Below, in pieces: positions 38,152 to 43,294 of a stretch of 43,294 nt of DNA. Source of the DNA: Rubrivivax sp. Lineage in GTDB: Bacteria; Pseudomonadota; Gammaproteobacteria; Burkholderiales; Burkholderiaceae_C. Every line of letters starts with the position of its first letter. The first letter of the stretch is position 1. Made by a program: the position numbers and the translations under genes. The stretch lies in the NCBI GenBank assembly GCA_016790395.1, contig JAEUPH010000330.1, forward strand, positions 1-43,294. The letters run 5' to 3'. Below the pieces are notes generated by a model. It did not search any database. It saw only the letters and a program-made list of their open reading frames with translations, and was not told the origin of the DNA.

Positions 38152-40221
38152 ATGCCTGAAGCGACCACCCCCCTGCCGATCAAGATCGTCACCGAGCCCG
38201 ACCTGTCGCTGCACTTCAGGGCCATGGCGGGCCACGAGGAGATGTCGCGCCTCTTCGAATACGAGGTGGTGGTGCGCGCCGAGGACGCCGCCGTCGACTT
38301 CGACAGCCTGCTCGGCACCTACGCCGGCGTGTCCTTCGAGGTGGCCGAGGGCAGCTTCCGCTGGTTCAACGGCATCGTCGCGGCCGCCGGCATCGAGGAC
38401 CACCAGGGCGCCTTCCACGACTACCGGCTCGTGCTGCGGCCCTGGCTCTGGCTGGCCACGCAGTCGTCCAACCTGCGTGTCTTCCAGGAGATGACGGCGC
38501 CCGACATCATCAAGGAGGTGCTGGGCACCTACGGGGGCACGGTCACCGACGAGCTCTCGGGCACCTATGCCACCCGCACCTACTGCGTGCAGTACCGCGA
38601 GAGCGACTTCAACTTCGTCAGCCGGTTGATGGAAGAGGAGGGCATCTTCTACTTCTTCCGCCACGTCGACGGCGACCACGAGTTGGTGCTGGGCGACGCC
38701 GCCAGCTCCAACGTGGCGGCCACGGGCTTCGAGACCATCCGTTTCGTCGAAGGCGGCGAAGGCAGCGACGAGGACATGGTCATCCGCCGCTGGCGCATGC
38801 GGCACGAGATCCAGAGCGGCAAGTTCACCCTGCGCGACTACAACTTCGAGACGCCCTCCGACGACCTCACCAGCACCTCGGCCGAGACGGCGCGCACCCA
38901 CGCCGAGGCCACGCACGAGGTCTACGACTACCCGGGGCTGTACGGCGTGAAGGCCGATGGCGATGCCCGCGCGCTGGTGCGCCTGGCCGAAGCCGATGCC
39001 CGCCACGCCCGCTTCACCGGCCAGGGCAACTCGCCGGGCCTGGTGTGCGGTGGCAAGTTCACGCTCAGCGAGCACAAGCGCGACGACCAGAACGCCGACT
39101 ACCTGGTGCTCTCCACGCGCATCGAGCTGCAGCTGGCCGAGTACGAGGCCACCGATGCCGGCGGCCAGACGCGCTACACCTGCGACTTCGTGGCCCAGAA
39201 GCACGCCGACGTCTTCCGCCCAGCGCGGCTGACGCGCAAGCCCGCGGTGGCCGGCCCGCAGACGGCCAAGGTGGTGGGCGACGGCGACCCGGGCGACATC
39301 ATCACCGACGAGCATGCGCGCGTGAAGATCAAGTTCCACTGGGACCGCCTGGGCGCCGACGACGGCACCAGCTCCTGCTGGGTGCGCGTGGCCAGCCCGA
39401 TGGCCGGCAACGGCTGGGGCTTCATCTCCATCCCGCGCCTGGGCCAGGAGGTGGTGGTCGACTTCCTCGAGGGCGACCCCGACCAGCCGCTCATCACCGG
39501 CCGGGTTCACAACCCCGAGCAGCTGCCGCCCTACCTGCTGCCCGACAACGCCGCCGTCACCACGCTCAAGAGCCGCAGCAAGCTGGCCGGCGCCGATGCC
39601 TTCAACGAGCTGCGCTTCGACGACACCGACGGCAGCGAACTGCTGCTGTTGCACGCGCAGAAGGACCGCTTCGAGTTCGTGGAGGAGACGCTCAAGAGCA
39701 CCATCGGCATGGCCGAGCACCGCCACGTGAAGGAAGACCGCAAGGAGCACGTGGAAGGCAAGTGGCACCTGAAGGTGACCGGGGACGTGCTGCACAAGTA
39801 CGAGGCCAAGTGGCACCTCGCCGTGGCGCAGGACATGTTGTTGAAGACCGACGCCAAGTTCAACCTGAAGACCGGCGCCGACATCCTCATCGACGGAGGC
39901 GCCAAGTTCGGGCTGAAGACCGGTGCCGACATCGACGTGAAGGGGGGCGGCAACCTGGGCGTCGATGCCTCCACCAACGTCCACATCAAGGGCGGCGCGA
40001 ACGTCGTCATCGAGGCCGGCTCGCAGCTCAGCATCAAGGCGGGCGGCTCTTCGGTGGTGCTGGGACCGGACGGTGTCTCCATCACCGGCAGCATGGTGAA
40101 GGTGAACTCCGGAGGCTCGCCCGGCTCGGGCAACGGGGCCAGCCCGGGTGCGCCCACCGAGCCCGATGCACCGGAAGATCCCGAGCTGCCGGAAGACCCG
40201 CTGGCCGACGCCCACCGCTGA
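38152..40221 (+). CDS. vgrG: T6SS spike protein VgrG (TssI)
   Basis: This is a 689-residue VgrG. The gp27-like part covers roughly residues 1-370 (MSRLFEYEVVV, APDIIKEVLGTYGG, YCVQYRESDFNFVSRLMEEEGIFYFF). The gp5 OB-fold follows (DEHARVKIKFHWDRLG, SSCWVRVASPMAGNGWG, PRLGQEVVVDFLEGDPDQPLITGRV). A C-terminal beta-helix needle has short repeats (KTDAKFNLKTGADILIDGG and relatives). The last 40 residues form a Gly/Ser then Pro/Glu/Asp-rich tail (EPDAPEDPELPEDP), with no enzymatic domain attached. The trimer forms the spike tip. The tail may be the docking site for the two proteins encoded next. The ATG has only a weak ribosome binding site. Confidence 0.96.
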   Translation: MPEATTPLPIKIVTEPDLSLHFRAMAGHEEMSRLFEYEVVVRAEDAAVDFDSLLGTYAGVSFEVAEGSFRWFNGIVAAAGIEDHQGAFHDYRLVLRPWLWLATQSSNLRVFQEMTAPDIIKEVLGTYGGTVTDELSGTYATRTYCVQYRESDFNFVSRLMEEEGIFYFFRHVDGDHELVLGDAASSNVAATGFETIRFVEGGEGSDEDMVIRRWRMRHEIQSGKFTLRDYNFETPSDDLTSTSAETARTHAEATHEVYDYPGLYGVKADGDARALVRLAEADARHARFTGQGNSPGLVCGGKFTLSEHKRDDQNADYLVLSTRIELQLAEYEATDAGGQTRYTCDFVAQKHADVFRPARLTRKPAVAGPQTAKVVGDGDPGDIITDEHARVKIKFHWDRLGADDGTSSCWVRVASPMAGNGWGFISIPRLGQEVVVDFLEGDPDQPLITGRVHNPEQLPPYLLPDNAAVTTLKSRSKLAGADAFNELRFDDTDGSELLLLHAQKDRFEFVEETLKSTIGMAEHRHVKEDRKEHVEGKWHLKVTGDVLHKYEAKWHLAVAQDMLLKTDAKFNLKTGADILIDGGAKFGLKTGADIDVKGGGNLGVDASTNVHIKGGANVVIEAGSQLSIKAGGSSVVLGPDGVSITGSMVKVNSGGSPGSGNGASPGAPTEPDAPEDPELPEDPLADAHR

Positions 40222-40230
40222 CCTCCGCCC

Positions 40231-41958
40231 GTGCAGCCCGTCGACACCGAAGCCCGGGAAGCCGCCGCGTGGGCGGCCTTCCTGCAGCAGCTCACCGGCC
40301 ACCTGGCCGCGCAGTGGCCGCTGATGCAGGAGCGCCTGGGCGATCGCATGCCGGCCTTCGTCGAACTCTGCGCCCAGCAGACGCTGCAGCGCGGCTTCGT
40401 GCGGGCGGCCAGCGTGGCGCGCATGGCCAACCTGTGGTGCGTGTGGGGCCCGGGCTTCCACGACAAGCCCGGTTTCGAGTGGGCCGCCGAACTGCTCAAG
40501 CGCGACAGCGACGCCGAATGGCTGACGCTGCACCAGCTGCTGCAGCGCTCGCTGAAGGCGCTGGCGCAACTGCCCGACACACGCATCGCGCCGGCCACGC
40601 TGGTGGCGGCCGACCAGCGGCTGATCGAGACCTTCGGCCGCCTGGGCCGGCACGGCGAGCTGCACCCGCGCGAACCCGAGCCGCTGCCGGCCCGGGCCTG
40701 CGACCTGGAAGCCGTCGAACTGCGGCTGCTGGAGCCTGCCGTGGCTGAGCAGTACGTGTTCGCGGCCGGGCAGTGGCAGCGCGCCACCTTGCCGGTGCCG
40801 GCGCCGGTGCGGGTGGACATCGATCACCCGGTGCCGCGCTTGATCGCCGTGCTGGGCGACGTGCCCGAGGCCAAGCCCGCCACGCGCGTCCAGCTGCGCT
40901 CGCGCGCCCATGCACAGTGCGACGACCGCGAGCACCCCGCGCTGCGCTTCGCCGGCACGCACGGCCAGTGGCTCTGGGTGGGCCACGAGACGCGCGCCGT
41001 CAGCTGGCCTGTCTCGGCGCTGCGGCAGCCTCTGCCGCCCGCCGGGGCGGGCACGGCCATCGCCGAGGAGACCTCGCCCGACATCTTCAAGCTCGAGCTC
41101 GCCACCTGCGGCCTGCGCGACGACGGCGAGGCCATCGGCCCGCTGGCCACGCAGCTCTGGGTGTGGCCGGCAGCGCAGTGGCTGCTGACGCTGGAGCGCA
41201 CCGCGGCCGAAGCGCAGCCGGTGCTGCCCGGCCGCGACGCCGTGGCACGGGGCGCCACGCGTTGCACGGTGGAGCGCGACGGCACGGCCCAGGACGCGGC
41301 GCCGCTGCGGGCCGGCTTCGACCAGGGCCTGGATGCCGCCGCGTGGCGGGCTCAGCAATCGCTGCTGGCAGCCCTGGCCGCCGCGCCCGGCATGGCACCG
41401 CCGCGGCTCGATGGCGCGCTGTCGCTGCTGACCGGCCGGGCTGCCATCACCTGGGGCTGGGCGCTGGGCCCGCAGGGCATGAACGCGCGCGCCTTCCTGC
41501 GCACGCTGGGGGCCCTGGAGATGCAGGCCTGCGCCGTGGACCTGCATACCGAAAGTGAGCTGACGGTGGGTGAGGGCCGCGCGCGGCTGCGCCTGCACTG
41601 CAGCGGCCGGGAGGCGCTGGCCGTGCAGTGGCAGCGCGACAGCGCCGAGCCGCTGCTCACGGCGGCGCTGATGCCGGCCAAGGCCAGCTTCCGCATCCCC
41701 TTCACGGCCGAGGTGTTGCCGCTGGCGGGCGACGCCGGCACGCTGCTTCAGGCCGCCGGCCCCTGCAGCGGCGCGCTGGTGGGTGAAGCCGGCCTGCGGC
41801 CGCGGCTGTCGGGGGGCAGCGGCTGGTGCTGGTACGCGCAGCTTCGGCTGGAGCCGGCGGCGCTGCCGCTGGCGCTGGTCGACCCGCTGCTCGGCCGCCG
41901 CGAAGTCGTCCTTCCGCTGTGGGGCGCGCAGGCGCTGCTGGACTGGAGCCTGGGCTGA
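40231..41958 (+). CDS. VgrG-linked protein of unknown function (575 residues)
   Basis: This protein starts at a GTG ten bases after vgrG and ends overlapping the next gene (TGATG), so the three are very likely co-translated. I do not recognise the family; it is not an obvious DUF4123, DUF2169 or PAAR protein. The first 150 residues are helical, with many Trp and Leu (AAWAAFLQQLTGHLAAQWPLM, LWCVWGPGFHDKPGFEW). The middle (about 190-310) looks beta-rich, with VRVDIDHPVPRLIAVLG and GQWLWVGHET. The C-terminal third is also mainly beta (YAQLRLEPAALPLALVDPLL, VVLPLWG). No signal peptide, membrane helix or catalytic motif is visible. It is best regarded as a spike-associated cargo or a loading adaptor. 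Confidence 0.75.
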   Translation: MQPVDTEAREAAAWAAFLQQLTGHLAAQWPLMQERLGDRMPAFVELCAQQTLQRGFVRAASVARMANLWCVWGPGFHDKPGFEWAAELLKRDSDAEWLTLHQLLQRSLKALAQLPDTRIAPATLVAADQRLIETFGRLGRHGELHPREPEPLPARACDLEAVELRLLEPAVAEQYVFAAGQWQRATLPVPAPVRVDIDHPVPRLIAVLGDVPEAKPATRVQLRSRAHAQCDDREHPALRFAGTHGQWLWVGHETRAVSWPVSALRQPLPPAGAGTAIAEETSPDIFKLELATCGLRDDGEAIGPLATQLWVWPAAQWLLTLERTAAEAQPVLPGRDAVARGATRCTVERDGTAQDAAPLRAGFDQGLDAAAWRAQQSLLAALAAAPGMAPPRLDGALSLLTGRAAITWGWALGPQGMNARAFLRTLGALEMQACAVDLHTESELTVGEGRARLRLHCSGREALAVQWQRDSAEPLLTAALMPAKASFRIPFTAEVLPLAGDAGTLLQAAGPCSGALVGEAGLRPRLSGGSGWCWYAQLRLEPAALPLALVDPLLGRREVVLPLWGAQALLDWSLG

Positions 41959-42752
41959 TGGAACGTCTGCTCGTGCTGCGGCTGGAAACCCTGGGCGTGG
42001 CGGCCGAAGCGTCGCTCAATGGCGTGCCCCTGGCGCGCACGCCCGCGGCGGGCGGCGCCGTCACGGTGCCGGTGCACGAGTACACCTTGTCGGGTGCCAA
42101 CCAGCTGGAGCTGGTGATCCAGCCGTCGCCGCCCGGCGCCCCGGCCGCGCCCGAACCGCTGCTCAGCGACGGGCGTTGCGGCGCCAGCCTGAGGCTGCTG
42201 CTGCCGCGCATCGGCCAGGCGGCCCACCCCGAGCATGCGCGCACGCTGGCGCAGATCGACTGGACACCGCTGGCCGACGAAGTGACCGAGGTGCCGCACA
42301 CGGTGCGCCAGGCCGTCGACCTGCCCATCGCCTTCCCGCGCTGGCGCTGGTTCGACGCGCCGGTGATCGCCGATGTGCCGGGGCAGCTGGCGCCGGCCGC
42401 GCGCTTCCTGCAGGGCCTGGTGCTGGGGCTGCAGCGCGGCGACGTGGAGCCGCTGATGCTGGCTGCGCGGCTGCGCTTCGAGGAACTGGCCCAGGCCTAC
42501 CAGCGCAACGTGGCCGACGACGCGCAGCGTTTCCGCCAGCAACTGCTGCAACTGCATGCGGCACAGCCGCTGAAGCCGGCCATGCCCAAGGCCGACGCGC
42601 TGCTGCTGCGCCCGCTGGCCGGCGGCCGCCTCCTGGAGTGTTTGCGGCCCGATGGTCAGCCGGTGCTGCAGGTGCCGGTGGCCGGCGGTGGCACGCTGAT
42701 GCTGCCGCTGCGCTTGGCGCAGATCGAAGGGCGGTTCTATGTCATCCGCTGA
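41958..42752 (+). CDS. VgrG-linked protein of unknown function (264 residues)
   Basis: The ATG at 41958 overlaps the stop of the preceding gene (TGATG), so it is translationally coupled. The frame is open further upstream, but the coupled ATG fits best. The first 55 residues look like a small beta-sandwich (VLRLETLGVAAEASLNGVPL, VTVPVHEYTLSGANQLELVI). The middle is helical (FLQGLVLGLQRGDVEPLML, LRFEELAQAYQRNVADDAQRF). The last 45 residues look beta (ALLLRPLAGGRLLECL, MLPLRLAQIEGRFYVI). No signal peptide or known enzymatic motif is visible. Together with the previous protein it forms an unrecognised pair between vgrG and the FHA gene. It ends 63 bases before the FHA start. Confidence 0.75.
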   Translation: MERLLVLRLETLGVAAEASLNGVPLARTPAAGGAVTVPVHEYTLSGANQLELVIQPSPPGAPAAPEPLLSDGRCGASLRLLLPRIGQAAHPEHARTLAQIDWTPLADEVTEVPHTVRQAVDLPIAFPRWRWFDAPVIADVPGQLAPAARFLQGLVLGLQRGDVEPLMLAARLRFEELAQAYQRNVADDAQRFRQQLLQLHAAQPLKPAMPKADALLLRPLAGGRLLECLRPDGQPVLQVPVAGGGTLMLPLRLAQIEGRFYVIR

Positions 42753-42815
42753 ACGTCCCACCGGCGCAGGCCGGGCCGCTATGCTTTGGCGTTCACCGTT
42801 CGATGGAGTGCAGGG

Positions 42816-43294
42816 ATGATCGTGCTGAGGGTGCTCAGCTACAACGGCGCGCCGGCCGAAGGGCTGCAGGCGCAGTTCGACGAGATCGGCGGCACCATCG
42901 GCCGCGCCGACAACAACCAGCTCGTGCTGCCCGACCCCGAACGCACGATCTCGCGCGTGCATGCGCGGGTGGTGTTCAGGAACGGCAGCTACGCCGTCGT
43001 GGACAACGGCAGCAATCCCATCAGCGTCAACGGACAGGTGGTGGGGGCCGGCCGCGAGCAGCCGCTGCGGCCGGGGGACCAGTTGCAGATCGGCGGCTAC
43101 GTGCTGCAGGCCTCGGCCGCCGCGGTCCCGGTCTCGTCCGACCCTTTCGCGGACCTCTTCGGCGAGGGATCCCTCGGCCTGGCCGCGCCGCCTGCGCCTC
43201 CGCCGGCGCGGACGGCGATGTCGTCGTCGCCGCTGGCCTCCACCGCGATGTGGCCCGCGCCCCCGGCGCCCACGGCCATGCCGCGCACGGCGCC
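42816..43294 (+). CDS. FHA-domain protein, T6SS regulator (3' end cut by window edge)
   Basis: The first 159 codons of an open frame are present. Residues 1-100 form a forkhead-associated domain: GGTIGRADNNQLVLPD, the phosphothreonine-binding ISRVHARV, and the NGSNPISVNG turn. A Pro/Ala/Ser/Met-rich stretch (PPAPPPARTAM) follows and runs to the edge. In T6SS loci such proteins (Fha/TagH) bind threonine-phosphorylated targets and help activate assembly after phosphorylation by a PpkA-type kinase. A short GGAG-like sequence (GATGGAGTG) lies just before the ATG at 42816. The rest of the protein, and presumably tssJ, tssK, tssL and tssM, lie beyond the window. The gene name is not fixed because the C-terminus is missing. 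Confidence 0.87.
   Translation, partial: MIVLRVLSYNGAPAEGLQAQFDEIGGTIGRADNNQLVLPDPERTISRVHARVVFRNGSYAVVDNGSNPISVNGQVVGAGREQPLRPGDQLQIGGYVLQASAAAVPVSSDPFADLFGEGSLGLAAPPAPPPARTAMSSSPLASTAMWPAPPAPTAMPRTA

Noticed and set aside
37990..41598. Minus-strand 1202-codon frame over vgrG and the next gene
   Set aside because: It crosses several real genes on the other strand and has no domain of its own.

Overview
High-GC DNA with long, tightly packed operons. The gene content (a Burkholderiales-style type VI secretion cluster with tagJ/impE, an FHA protein, a two-partner secretion locus and a c-heme DUF3365/HAMP sensor) suggests a betaproteobacterium of the order Burkholderiales, possibly the Rubrivivax/Leptothrix/Roseateles side. 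This is inference from protein style; there is no rRNA or other phylogenetic marker in the window.

Layout. (1) 1-3750: a partial metallo-beta-lactamase-fold hydrolase on the minus strand, diverging from a membrane c-heme sensor, a cytoplasmic Ser/Thr protein kinase and a small two-helix membrane protein. (2) 3770-20869, minus strand: a two-partner secretion operon read tpsB (outer-membrane transporter), tpsA (a 4650-residue filamentous-haemagglutinin-like exoprotein built mostly of beta-strand repeats), then a caspase-like (C14) protein whose start codon overlaps the tpsA stop (ATGA). (3) 21087-32663, plus strand: a type VI secretion (T6SS) operon tssA-tssB-tssC-hcp-hcp-tagJ-tssE-tssF-tssG-tssH. 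(4) 32719-35224: two cargo-like genes, a phosphatidylinositol-specific phospholipase C (PI-PLC X-domain) homologue and a protein of unknown function. (5) 35245-36663, minus strand: one protein that joins a TssB-like half to a shortened TssC-like half. (6) 36785-43294, plus strand: a TPR-methyltransferase, VgrG, two unrecognised VgrG-linked proteins and the start of an FHA-domain protein cut by the window edge. The membrane-complex genes tssJ, tssK, tssL and tssM are not in the window and may lie beyond the right edge.

How the genes work together. TssB/TssC form the contractile sheath, Hcp the tube, VgrG the spike, TssE/F/G the baseplate wedge, TssA the assembly chaperone/cap, and TssH (ClpV) with TagJ recycles the sheath. 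The FHA protein, and possibly the upstream Ser/Thr kinase, point to phosphorylation control. The most unusual items are the TssB-TssC fusion, the PI-PLC-like putative effector, the caspase-like gene translationally coupled to a giant TPS exoprotein, and the 90-residue module lattice inside that exoprotein. No stretch longer than about 300 bases lacks a gene; no tRNA, rRNA, IS element or CRISPR array was seen.
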